DNA of 64,000 bases. Source: Selenomonas sp. (GTDB lineage Bacteria > Bacillota > Negativicutes > Selenomonadales > Selenomonadaceae). This document shows positions 7,483 to 16,800 of the stretch, piece after piece (the first letter of the stretch is position 1; each line of letters starts with the position of its first letter). Under the pieces are notes generated by a model. It saw nothing but the letters and a program-made list of their open reading frames with translations. It had not been told where the DNA came from and did no database searches. The translations under genes were made by a program, and so were the position numbers. The DNA lies in NCBI RefSeq assembly GCF_022771645.1, contig NZ_JALFCU010000118.1, positions 56,885-120,884 of the forward strand, written 5' to 3'.

Positions 7483-8892
7483 ATGAACTTCCCCGAAAAC
7501 TTTCTCTGGGGCGGCGCGGTCGCCGCGAACCAGTGCGAAGGCGCGTACAATGAAGACGGCAAGGGCCTCGACATCCAGGATATCCTGCCGCACGGCATCA
7601 AGACGCCCCCGACGGACGGTCCGACGCCGGACAACCTGAAGCTTGTCGCCATCGATTTTTACCATCGCTACAAGGAGGACATCAAGCTCTTTGCGGAGAT
7701 GGGCTTCAAGGTTTCCCGCACGAGCATCGCGTGGAGCCGCATCTTCCCGAACGGCGACGACGCCGAGCCGAACGAGCAGGGCTTGCAGTTCTACGACGAT
7801 CTCTTCGACGAGTGCCACAAGTATGGCATGGAGCCGCTCGTGACGATCTCGCATTATGAGACGCCGTTGCACCTTGCGAAGGCGTACAACGGCTGGGTCA
7901 ATCACGATCTCATCGGCTTTTATGAGCGCTACGTGCGCACGATCTTCGCGCGCTACGGCAAGAAGGTCAAATATTGGCTGACGTTCAACGAGATCAACAG
8001 CGTGTTGCATCAGCCGCTCGTCTCGGGCGGTATCTTGACGCCGCTTGCGGAGCTCAGCAAGTCCGATTTGTTTCAGGCGTGCCACCACGAGCTCGTCGCC
8101 TCGGCGCTCGCGACGAAGATCGCGCACGAGATGATGCCGGACGCGAAAGTCGGTTGCATGGTCATCGCATTGCCGCTGTATCCGCTGACGCCGAAGCCCG
8201 ACGATGTCATCGCGACGATGCACGCGAACAACGCGAACGATTTCTTCGGCGACATGCATGCGCGCGGCGTGTATCCCGGCTATATGAAGCGCTATTTCCG
8301 TGAGCACGGCATCGAGATCCGGACGACGCCCGAAGAGCTCCAGCTCATGAAGGAAAACACTGTCGACTTCATTTCGTTCAGCTACTACATGAGCGCCTGC
8401 ATTTCGGCGGATCCCGACAAGCAGGTGAGCGAAGGGAACATCATCCCCGGCGTGGCGAATCCGTACCTCAAGGCCTCGCCGTGGGGCTGGCAGATCGACC
8501 CGAAAGGCATCCGTTACGTGCTGAACCGTTTCTACAACCGCTGGCAGAAGCCGCTGTTTATCGTCGAGAACGGCCTCGGCACGAACGACGAGCTCGTGGA
8601 TGATGGCAAAGGCGGCAAGACGGTCAACGACGACTATCGCATCGAGTATCTCAATGACCATCTCGTGCAAGTTGGCGAGGCGATTGCCGACGGCGTGCCC
8701 GTGATGGGCTACACGACGTGGGGCTGCATTGACCTCGTCAGCGCCTCGACGGCCGAGATGAAGAAGCGCTACGGCTTCATTTACGTCGACTGCAACAACG
8801 ACGGCAGCGGCACGCTCGCACGCTATCGCAAGAAGTCGTTCTATTGGTACAAAGACGTCATCGCAACGAACGGCGGCAGCTTGAAAGCGTAA
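7483..8892 (+). CDS. bglA: 6-phospho-beta-glucosidase, glycoside hydrolase family 1
   Basis: A 469-residue cytoplasmic GH1 enzyme that hydrolyses the phospho-glucoside delivered by the PTS to glucose-6-phosphate and aglycone. The N-terminal FLWGGAVAANQCEGAY is a GH1 signature. The acid/base glutamate is E170 in TFNEIN and the nucleophile is E362 in IVENGLG. GAGAGGAGC precedes the ATG. It is the second gene of the PTS operon; the inverted repeat at 8920-8964 can end the transcript. Confidence 0.95.
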   Translation: MNFPENFLWGGAVAANQCEGAYNEDGKGLDIQDILPHGIKTPPTDGPTPDNLKLVAIDFYHRYKEDIKLFAEMGFKVSRTSIAWSRIFPNGDDAEPNEQGLQFYDDLFDECHKYGMEPLVTISHYETPLHLAKAYNGWVNHDLIGFYERYVRTIFARYGKKVKYWLTFNEINSVLHQPLVSGGILTPLAELSKSDLFQACHHELVASALATKIAHEMMPDAKVGCMVIALPLYPLTPKPDDVIATMHANNANDFFGDMHARGVYPGYMKRYFREHGIEIRTTPEELQLMKENTVDFISFSYYMSACISADPDKQVSEGNIIPGVANPYLKASPWGWQIDPKGIRYVLNRFYNRWQKPLFIVENGLGTNDELVDDGKGGKTVNDDYRIEYLNDHLVQVGEAIADGVPVMGYTTWGCIDLVSASTAEMKKRYGFIYVDCNNDGSGTLARYRKKSFYWYKDVIATNGGSLKA

Positions 8893-8915
8893 TGTCGCAT
8901 CCCAATGGATAACAG

Positions 8916-8964
8916 TTGACACCCCCTTGTGTTCTTTCTATAATGAAAGCAACGCAAGGGGGTG
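8916..8964 (+). promoter_or_regulatory. Hairpin-embedded promoter before the MaoC-thiolase run
   Basis: TTGACA (8916-8921) and TATAAT (8939-8944), spacer 17: a strong promoter. A 10-base perfect inverted repeat (CACCCCCTTG 8920-8929, CAAGGGGGTG 8955-8964, then CTTTT) encloses the -10. The right arm carries the Shine-Dalgarno of the next gene. It can serve as bglA terminator and as new start site. Confidence 0.8.
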
Positions 8965-8969
8965 CTTTT

Positions 8970-9491
8970 GTGTTCCGAGATCTGGCGCGCTGCACGGCGC
9001 GGCTGAAAGGCGCGCGCTATGATGGCGCGGTCATCGCGGCGGCGGAGTGGTCGCGGCAGGGAAACGATACGATGTTCGCGAACGATGCGATGCCGGAGAT
9101 CCTCGTCGACCGTCATCGCATGATGAAAGTGCGGGCGGCGGATGCGAGCGGCACGCTCGTCATCACGATGCTGCTCGGACGCAAAGCACCTACGGTGCGT
9201 GCGTCGGAGGACGGCGTGCTCCATCTCGCGGCGGAAGCGGACGGCGTGCCGGGCGGCAGTGTGCCGATGGCGTTCACGACGGCGGATGTCCGTGCGTTCG
9301 TGCAGGCGGTTGACGACACGAATCCGCTGCACGAAGGCGAACGGCCGCTCGTGCCGGGGCTTCTCATCATGGAGACGGTTTTGAAACGCCTCGATGATTG
9401 CAAGAAGCTTTCGATGAAATTTACAATGCCGGTTTTTGCTGGGCAAAAGGTAGAAATGACCTTCGCAGGAGGCAATCGTGCAGGAAGATAA
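8970..9491 (+). CDS. MaoC-like (hotdog fold) dehydratase-domain protein
   Basis: A 173-residue protein. Its last ~80 residues resemble the MaoC/R-hydratase hotdog domain (FTTADVRAFVQAVDDTNPLHEGE...VPGLLIMETVL), including the short D-x-x-N-P-x-H stretch of the family's active site. The N-terminal half is not recognised. GTG 8970 is chosen because AAGGGGG lies 6 bases upstream and the predicted transcript begins near 8951. MaoC proteins usually hydrate or dehydrate acyl-CoA or acyl-ACP. It overlaps the next gene by 14 bases. Its stop codon lies at the edge of an inserted repeat, so its natural C-terminus may have changed. Confidence 0.65.
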   Translation: MFRDLARCTARLKGARYDGAVIAAAEWSRQGNDTMFANDAMPEILVDRHRMMKVRAADASGTLVITMLLGRKAPTVRASEDGVLHLAAEADGVPGGSVPMAFTTADVRAFVQAVDDTNPLHEGERPLVPGLLIMETVLKRLDDCKKLSMKFTMPVFAGQKVEMTFAGGNRAGR

Positions 9492-10839
9492 GGCCTACCT
9501 TCGACACCCTCTCCACCGCTCCGCGGTCCCCCTCCCAGCCGCAAGGGCAAAAGCGACCGCATCGGCACTAAAGTGCCGTGCGGCTGCTTTCCGAAGGGGG
9601 AGGCTGAAAGACCAGAGCCCGAGACGTGTCTTTGTCGTAGATGCTTTGAGGACGCCAATCGCCTTGCGGCGCGGCGGTCTTGCGCGGGTGCGGCCGGAGC
9701 ATTTCGGCGCGGCGGTCGTGCGGGAGCTCCTGCGGCGCACGGGCGTTGCGGGCGGCGACCTCGATGCGGTATTCGCCGGCAATGCCGTCGGCACAGGCGG
9801 CAACATCGCGCGGCTCATGAGCCTCTACGCAGGCGTGCCGCAGAGCGTGCCTGCTGTGACGATCGATATGCAATGCGCGTCGGCGGCGGCCTCGATCTCG
9901 CTCGCATTCGCGAAGATCGCAGCGGGGCAGGCGGACGCCATCGTCGCGGGCGGCATGGAGAGCGTCTCGCTTCAGCCCGCGCGGATTTATGCCGAGGGCG
10001 ACGAGCGGCGCGGGCAGCTCGCCGCGACAGGCGGGAGCTACTACACGGCGCAGTTCTCGCCGGACGACCTGCATGAGGACGCGATGCTGCGCGGCGCGGA
10101 GCGCGTCATGGAACAGGAAGGCGTCACGCGTGCCGAGCTCGACCGCTGGGTGCTCGAGAGCCATCAGCGGGCGGCACAGGCGGAACGCGACGGCGTGTTC
10201 CGCCCGTGGATGCTGCCGCTCGAGGGTTCACCCTTCAATGACACGGACGATGAACTTGCACGCGCGTTGCGCCTCGCAGATTGCACGCGCGACGAGGGCA
10301 TCAAGCCGCGCATGAGACAAAGACTGCTCGATCGCATGCCGCTGCTTTATGGCGACGGCACGCTGCTGACGGCGGCGAACGCCTGCCGCACGAACGACGG
10401 CGCGGCGTTCCTGCTGCTCGCGTCGGAGGCGTTCGTGAAGGCGCACGGCCTCGCGCCGCAGATGGAAGTCCTCGCTACGGCGGCGACGGGCGTCGCGCCC
10501 GGAGAGGGCCCGCGCGGCGCACAGGCGACGGCAGAGAAGCTCCTCGCACGCGAGCAGCTCTCATGGACGGATCTCGCAGCGATCGAGTTCAACGAGGCGT
10601 TTGCCGTCATCGATGTCCTGCTCGAGCGCACGCATCCCGAGGTCATGAACTGCTACAACCAGCATGGCGGCGCGCTCGCCTACGGCCATCCCTACGGCGC
10701 ATCGGGCGCGATCCTCGCCATCCAGCTCCTCGCCGCGCTCCAAACGGCCGGAGGCCTCGGCCTCCTTTCCATCGCCGGCGCCGGCGGCCTCGGGGAAGCC
10801 GTCCTTTTTGAGAAAAGAGATTCCTATGAACTATTATGA
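9478..10839 (+). CDS. Thiolase-family protein with repeat-derived N-terminal extension
   Basis: GTG start with AGGAGG 5 bases upstream; 453 residues. The thiolase fold begins only at about residue 50 (VFVVDALRTPI). Residues ~4-48 are encoded by a palindromic repeat inserted in frame. The acyl-accepting cysteine is present (MQCASAAASISL), as are NEAF and the histidine loop GHPYGASGA. The second catalytic cysteine, normally in SICGGGG, is alanine here (SIAGAGGLG), so normal Claisen condensation is doubtful. Thiolases join or split acyl-CoAs. It is translationally coupled to the genes on both sides, overlapping the AMP ligase by 14 bases. The substrate is unknown. Confidence 0.8.
   Translation: MQEDKAYLRHPLHRSAVPLPAARAKATASALKCRAAAFRRGRLKDQSPRRVFVVDALRTPIALRRGGLARVRPEHFGAAVVRELLRRTGVAGGDLDAVFAGNAVGTGGNIARLMSLYAGVPQSVPAVTIDMQCASAAASISLAFAKIAAGQADAIVAGGMESVSLQPARIYAEGDERRGQLAATGGSYYTAQFSPDDLHEDAMLRGAERVMEQEGVTRAELDRWVLESHQRAAQAERDGVFRPWMLPLEGSPFNDTDDELARALRLADCTRDEGIKPRMRQRLLDRMPLLYGDGTLLTAANACRTNDGAAFLLLASEAFVKAHGLAPQMEVLATAATGVAPGEGPRGAQATAEKLLAREQLSWTDLAAIEFNEAFAVIDVLLERTHPEVMNCYNQHGGALAYGHPYGASGAILAIQLLAALQTAGGLGLLSIAGAGGLGEAVLFEKRDSYELL
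9487..9619 (+). repeat. Palindromic dispersed repeat, copy 1, inside the thiolase start
   Basis: A GC-rich ~130-base element that reads, on the minus strand, GGCTCT...GCCTCCCCC...GGACCGCGGAGCGGTGG...GGGTGT. The second copy at 21801 shares the GGCTCT start and the CCGCG(A/G)AGCGGTGG core. It contains a near-perfect palindrome at 9557-9583 (CCGCA-CGGCACT / AGTGCCG-GCGG). It keeps the thiolase frame open. Confidence 0.7.
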
Positions 10840-12157
10840 TCTGCTCGTTCAACAAAAAGAAACACAGCCGGACAAGTTGTTTCTCGTCATGGACGAGCAT
10901 GAATATACATATGCAAAATTCTTGAAGCTCACGGACAACGTCCTCCGTTCCGCGCAAGCGACGGAGCTCCGGCCCGGCGACGACGTCCTGCTGTTCGCGA
11001 AGAATCCCGTGCTCCAGCTCGCGGGCTTCCTCGCGCTGCAGCACCTCGGCGTGCGCCCCATCCTCGCGCACAAGGACATGACGGAGCGCGAGATCATGGA
11101 CGTGCAGGCTGTGAACGACTTGCAGGGCTTTGCCGAGGTGCACACGCGCTCGTTCGCCTTCACGCCGACGCATCTGCCGGAGCACGACCACGACGCGCCG
11201 GACATCCTCGGCGTCCTGAGCTCGGGCTCGACGGGCACGCCGAAGGTGCTCTATCGCACATACGACAGCTGGGCGGGCTTTTTCCCGACGCAGAACGAGA
11301 TTTTCGCTGTCGCCGACGACACGGTGCTGTTCCTGCACGGCTCGCTGTCGTTTACGGGCAACACGAACTCGCTGCTGTCCGTGCTCTACGCGGGCGGCAC
11401 GGTTGTCACGAGCGACCACCTGCGCTGCCATGCCTGGGCGGATCTCATGACAAGATATCATGTCAACTGCATCTACCTGATTCCGACGAAGCTCACGTTG
11501 CTCGCCGAGGCCATGCGCGGTCGCCGGACGTTCCCCGATGTCTGCACGATGTTCACGGGTTCGCAGCTCCTGACGCCGCCGATGATTGCGGACATCATGG
11601 AGATTTTGCCGCGCGCGCAGCTCATCCTGTACTACGGCGCGAGCGAGCTGAACTACATCACGTACGCCGTCGTCGACAACCCGTACCGCCCGCCGGAAAA
11701 TCTCGGCCGCCCGTTCCCGGGCGTGAAGCTCTCCATCCGGGACGGCCTCATCTATGTCGACACGGAATACCACGTCAGCGGCGTGCACATCCCGTTCAGC
11801 GTGCGAGATACGGGCAGCATCAACGAAGCGGGCGAACTCATTTTCGGCGGGCGGAAGGGCGCGTTCGTCAACCGCGGCGGCGTGAAGCTGAACCTCTTGA
11901 AAATCGAGACGGAGCTTCAGAGCCTCGCGGGCATCCGCGAAGCGGCGGCGCTGCGCACGGAGGACGAGCGGCGCGGCGAGGGCATCGCCGTGTTCGTCGT
12001 GAAAGACGAAGCGGCAGACGAGGAAGCGGTGCGCAAGACGATCCGCCACGCGCTGGCCGCGAGCGCGATGCCGGACAAGATCGTGTTCGTCGACGCGATG
12101 CCGCTCAACGATTGCGGCAAGGTCGACAGCGATGCGTTGCGCGGACAGCTGCCGTAA
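10826..12157 (+). CDS. AMP-dependent acyl/aryl-CoA ligase family protein
   Basis: A 443-residue ANL-superfamily enzyme, short for the family (500-560 is common). Motifs seen: the phosphate-binding loop SSGSTGTPK (residues ~130-140), YGASE for adenine binding, and a C-terminal PLNDCGKVD with the catalytic lysine. Such enzymes adenylate a carboxylic acid and pass it to CoA or a carrier. It overlaps the thiolase by 14 bases and is followed by tpsB after 15 bases. With the MaoC-like and thiolase proteins it suggests a small acyl-processing route whose substrate is unknown. Confidence 0.8.
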   Translation: MNYYDLLVQQKETQPDKLFLVMDEHEYTYAKFLKLTDNVLRSAQATELRPGDDVLLFAKNPVLQLAGFLALQHLGVRPILAHKDMTEREIMDVQAVNDLQGFAEVHTRSFAFTPTHLPEHDHDAPDILGVLSSGSTGTPKVLYRTYDSWAGFFPTQNEIFAVADDTVLFLHGSLSFTGNTNSLLSVLYAGGTVVTSDHLRCHAWADLMTRYHVNCIYLIPTKLTLLAEAMRGRRTFPDVCTMFTGSQLLTPPMIADIMEILPRAQLILYYGASELNYITYAVVDNPYRPPENLGRPFPGVKLSIRDGLIYVDTEYHVSGVHIPFSVRDTGSINEAGELIFGGRKGAFVNRGGVKLNLLKIETELQSLAGIREAAALRTEDERRGEGIAVFVVKDEAADEEAVRKTIRHALAASAMPDKIVFVDAMPLNDCGKVDSDALRGQLP

Positions 12158-12172
12158 AGGAGGAACGTGCGC

Positions 12173-13840
12173 ATGAGGAAGGGACTCCTGTTTGCGGCGG
12201 GAGGGCTCGCTGTCGTGGGCGCTGCAAGCATGACGCCTGTGTCAGCGGCTCCGTCCGGCGTGGATGCCGGCGCGGTCGCGGCGCAGGTTGACCAGCGGCG
12301 CGAGTGGCAGCCGGCGCCTGCACATGATGACGTGCACATCGAGGTGCACCAGCCGCAAGGCGCGGAGGATGCGGCGAACGTCCGCATTGACGACATTGTG
12401 TTCACCGGTCTCGCGGACGGCGTGACGGAGGAGAGCCTCGCGCCCGTCGTCGCGCCGTTCCTGCATCAGGAGCAGACGGCGGGCGGTCTCTGGGACATCG
12501 CCGCGCACGTCACGGAGGAGCTCCACCGTCGCGGATACCTCGCGGCCATCGCCGTGCTGCCCGTGCAGACGGTGGACGCGCATCGTCTGACGATCGAGGT
12601 CGTCCTCGGCCGTTACGGGCGGATTGGCATCGAGAATCACAGCGATTTGCGGACGGGACGTGTTGTGGACTTCGCGCATCGTCTTGCGCCTGGCGATGTC
12701 ATCAAAGAACGGCCGCTCGACCGCACGCTGCGCCTCCTCAACGAGATGCCGGGCGTCGTCGCGCATGCGTATCTGTCGCCGGGCGAGACAGCTGGTACGT
12801 CGGACGTGTTGCTGAAGCTCGACCGCACGGAGCGCCAAGGCGGCGCGGTCTATGTCGATGACTACGGCAGCCGCTACACGGGACGCTGGCGCACGGGCTT
12901 TTCGTATCATCGTGACAACCTGGCGCATGCAGGCGACGTGCTGTTCTTGACCTTCCTGCATGGCGCGGGCGATGGCCTCGACAGCTATGACGCGCGCTAC
13001 GAGATTCCCGTCGGGCGCGACGGCGTGACGGCGGGCGTCGCGTGTTACCGCACAGACTACGATCTGATGCGCCAATATTCAAAATTCGATGCCTACGGCA
13101 TGGCGGACGGCTGGCGCGTGTTCGTGCGTGCGCCGCTCGTGCGTTCGGCGGCGCGGGATGTGGATGTCCTCGCCGAGTTCGGCACGCAGCGGACGGCGGA
13201 TCGCGTGGAGGTGTTCGCCGTTGATGCGGAAAAGCATGACGAGACGCTGCGCGTCGGCATGGACGCGACGTGGCGCACGGCGCAGAGCGCTGCGACGCTG
13301 AAGCTCGTGCATACGTTCGGCCATCTGCGGTGGGACAATGCATACGCACGGACCGGCGCAGAGGCGAACGGCACAGCGGCGCATTTCCAGAAGACGGCGC
13401 TCAAGGCGTATGGCATCACGCGGCTGTCGCCCGTGTGGACGCTCCATGCGACGCTGTCAGCGCAAGCCGCCTGGGACAACCTCGATTCGTCGGAACGTTT
13501 CTACATCGGCGGCTATCATGCCGTGCGCGCGTTCCCGCAGGGCGAGGCGGGCGGCGACACGGGCGTGCTCGGCTCGGTCGAGTTGCGCGCGCCGATCGGG
13601 CGCGGCCTTCAGGCGGCGGTGTTTTACGATGCGGGCTGGGTGCGTTATGCGAGGAGTCCCGTCACGGACGGCGAAAATGCCCGCACGCTCGCGGGCGCCG
13701 GCCTTGGCCTCATCTATCGGGGGATGAAAAACATATACGCTCGTCTCGACTACGCAGCGCCGCTCTCGGATCGCTGGTCGGAATCGATGGGCAGGCAAAA
13801 TCATGGCATGTGGTGGTTCCAGCTGGTGGATCGTTTTTGA
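12173..13840 (+). CDS. TpsB transporter of two-partner secretion (ShlB/FhaC/HecB family)
   Basis: A 555-residue outer-membrane protein. A signal peptide (MRKGLLFAAGGLAVV...VSA) is followed by POTRA domains (residues ~60-210) and a C-terminal 16-strand-type beta-barrel with the family's RGF-like stretch ending in FQLVDRF. It exports the large exoprotein encoded next door. ATG 12173 is preferred over GTG 12167 because AAGGAGG ends 9 bases upstream. The next start is ~20 bases after its stop, so the pair is co-translated. Confidence 0.9.
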   Translation: MRKGLLFAAGGLAVVGAASMTPVSAAPSGVDAGAVAAQVDQRREWQPAPAHDDVHIEVHQPQGAEDAANVRIDDIVFTGLADGVTEESLAPVVAPFLHQEQTAGGLWDIAAHVTEELHRRGYLAAIAVLPVQTVDAHRLTIEVVLGRYGRIGIENHSDLRTGRVVDFAHRLAPGDVIKERPLDRTLRLLNEMPGVVAHAYLSPGETAGTSDVLLKLDRTERQGGAVYVDDYGSRYTGRWRTGFSYHRDNLAHAGDVLFLTFLHGAGDGLDSYDARYEIPVGRDGVTAGVACYRTDYDLMRQYSKFDAYGMADGWRVFVRAPLVRSAARDVDVLAEFGTQRTADRVEVFAVDAEKHDETLRVGMDATWRTAQSAATLKLVHTFGHLRWDNAYARTGAEANGTAAHFQKTALKAYGITRLSPVWTLHATLSAQAAWDNLDSSERFYIGGYHAVRAFPQGEAGGDTGVLGSVELRAPIGRGLQAAVFYDAGWVRYARSPVTDGENARTLAGAGLGLIYRGMKNIYARLDYAAPLSDRWSESMGRQNHGMWWFQLVDRF

Positions 13841-13860
13841 TGCAAAGGAAGGGATCGGTC

Positions 13861-16800
13861 ATGGGAAGGGAAGCACGGCATCAGAAGAAAGAACGGAAGC
13901 TCGCGTACGCTGTGGCGTTGTCCTTGGCGTGCGCGAGTTTTTGTTTTGGCGGTTTCGTTCCGCCGCCTGTGGTGTTTGCGGCCGGGGTCGCAGCGGATGC
14001 GCTGCCGACGGGCGGCAAGGTCGCAGCGGGCGAGGCAACAATCGGAGCGGCGGAGGTCGTGGACGGCAGACACCAGCTGACGATCGAGCAGACATCGAAC
14101 CGCGCGATCATCGACTGGCAAACGTTCAACGTCGGCAGCGATGCAGCAGTCGCGTTCCAGACGTGGACGCGGGACGCGACGGGCGCGCGCATCGCCGACC
14201 CGACAGCCATGACGCTGAACCGCGTGGCCGCGTCGGGCGGCCTCTCGACCATCGCTGGCCGCATCACGTCAACGGGCATCTTTTTGCTGACGAATCCGAA
14301 CGGCGTGCTGTTCGCGGATGGCGCGAGCGTCGATGCGGCGGGCATCGTCGTCTCGACGGAGGCGCTCGACGCGAAAGCATTTATGAGCGACGGGCGCTTG
14401 GCATTTGTGCCGGACGGGAGCGCGGAGGCTGCCGTCACGGTGAACGGTACGCTCGTCGCAAAGACGGACAACGCACAGGCAAATACGGCGCTCGCGAACG
14501 CCGTCGTGAACATCGGCCATCCGGTCGGCACGACGCTTTCGACGGAGAACAACGTCATCCGCATCGTCGCGGACGGCGACATCGATGTCGGCAGCACGGG
14601 GCGTCTGCAGGCGACGACGACGGCTGCATACACGGACGGCGCGACAGGCGAAACGGCGCAGCGCGACGGCACGGTCGTCCTGCGCGCGGACGCGGATGCG
14701 GACGAGGCGGGCACGGTGCATATGGCGGCGGGCGGTGCGCCGCAGATCGTGGCGGCGCATGCCGTCGTACAATTCGAACCGGAGAAATCCACAGGCGGAC
14801 AAAAAGATTATGCGGCGGGCGGGACGATGGCGGACACGCTCCGGCAGCAGATCCGTTCCAGCGATGCCGTGGTCGCCATGCTCGTCAATGACGCGGCGCA
14901 GCTGCAGGCCATGAACACCAATCTCAAGGGCAGCTATGCGCTCGGACGCGACATCGATGCGCAGGGGACGGCAACATGGAACGGGGACGCGGGCTTCGCT
15001 CCTATCGGTAGCGAGACGGCGCCGTTCACGGGCGTGCTCGATGGGAACGGCTATCGCATCATTGACCTCACCATTCAGCGCAAAACGGACGGAGATGTCG
15101 GGTTGTTCGGCGTGACGAGTGGCGCGCACATCCTGCAGGCGACGCTTGTGGATCCATACATTCGCGGCGGGAGCAGGACAGGCGGTCTCGTGGGCCATGC
15201 AAAAGACAAGACCATCCTGCGAGGCGATGTCGTGCGCAAGCGGGACGGAGCAGGAGAGGGCATGCCCCGCATGGTGGAGGCCAATGTCATCGGCGCTGGC
15301 AGCGTCGGTGGCCTTGTCGGCCGTCTCACGGGCAGCACGATTCGCGGTTTTTCGCAAAATGCATCGGCGGTCAAGGGCGAGCAGTCGGTCGGCGGGCTCG
15401 CAGGGACAGCGGAGGCGTCTTCGGAGATTTTTGACAGCAGCAATACGGGATATGTGTCAGAGATGACGAACCTCCATGCGGGACAAGCAGCTGGTACCGT
15501 CCAAGCCACACAGGGCTGGGCGGGCGGCCTTGTCGGCTTGGCGAAAGACAAGACCGTCATTGCAGCGCGAGAAGCGCGCACGGCGACGTACAACGCTGGC
15601 AGCGTCTCGGGCGGCACGGATGGCACGGGCGGAACGTACCTTGGTGGGCTTGTCGGGTATCTCGATGGTGGCAGCATTCAGCAGGCGTACAATACGAATG
15701 CGCCGCTAACGAAAGCGGGGACGATGGTTGGCGCTGCAGCGGGGGCGAGCCCGTATGGCAACGTTACGGGAAAGACGAACGTTGGCGGCCTTGTCGGCAT
15801 GATGACAAATGGCAGCACCATCACGACAGCGTTCAATGCGGGCAATGTCACGGGCGTAGAGAATGTCGGCGGTCTCGTCGGCACGGCGGGGGAGAAGAAC
15901 GCATCTGCAATTGCGATCGAACAGGTGTACAGTGCGGACAGCAACACAGTGGTCGTCGGCGCGGATGGGACGGCACCTCTCACCTATCGCGATGCGATGG
16001 TTACGGGACGAGAAAATGTCGGCGGCCTCGTCGGCACACTGACGAACGGGAACATCTCGCAGGCGTACAGCCTGAGCCGCATCGTCACCCCGGCGGGCGC
16101 GCAAGGCCCGGTAGGGAGCCTCATCGGTTTGCAAGGGCGGGTCATTGGCAAGCAGACAGGCGTTGTTTACGCTGTTCCGCAGGCAGATGCCGCGGGGAAT
16201 GTGCTGCCATCGATCGGCAGCGAGACGGCGTGGTCGTCCGTCACCATCGAGAAACGCACGGCGGACGAGCTCATGCAGTCCGCCCGCATCGCGTGGCCGC
16301 AGGATACGTGGCTCGTGAAAGACGGCGCGACGCCGCCGCTCCTGCGCGCGTTCCTGCGGCCTGTTTCGCTCGATCGACAGTATCGTTATGATGGGAACGT
16401 GCATGATGTCACGGACATCCCCGGCGTTTACCACAGTGCAGCCGGCACGGGCTGGAGCGCGGTCACGACGGACGGCGTGCAGACGCTCGAGGAACTCGGT
16501 GAGCCATACGACGCAGCAGGCTGGCTCGTCATGAGCGGCGCGGCGGACGATCCGACGGACGCGTCGTCCGTCTATGTGGTCGATGCCAACGCGTTCTGGT
16601 CGCCGCAGCTCGGCGTGGATACGAGCAAAAACGCGCGCATCCTCATTGCGGCACGGCCGGCGCTGCCACCGGATGCATCGGGCGGCGGGGCATCCGGCAG
16701 AGGAAGTTTTGGATTTGATGCATCGTTTGAACGTCCGTATGAATTCGTGATTCGCGATCATCGTCGTCCGCGTGAGCGCATCGATGCGAATGGCTGGTTC

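Noticed and set aside
5680..8922. 1080-codon open frame on the minus strand opposite the PTS and bglA genes
   Set aside because: It lies wholly over two confident genes; its Arg/Asp/Val-rich composition is the usual mirror of GC-rich coding sequence, and it has no ribosome site or recognisable domain.
15060..16060. Repeated DNA in tpsA considered as a tandem or CRISPR-like repeat
   Set aside because: The repeats are GLUG protein motifs with variable spacing and codons, inside one continuous gene.
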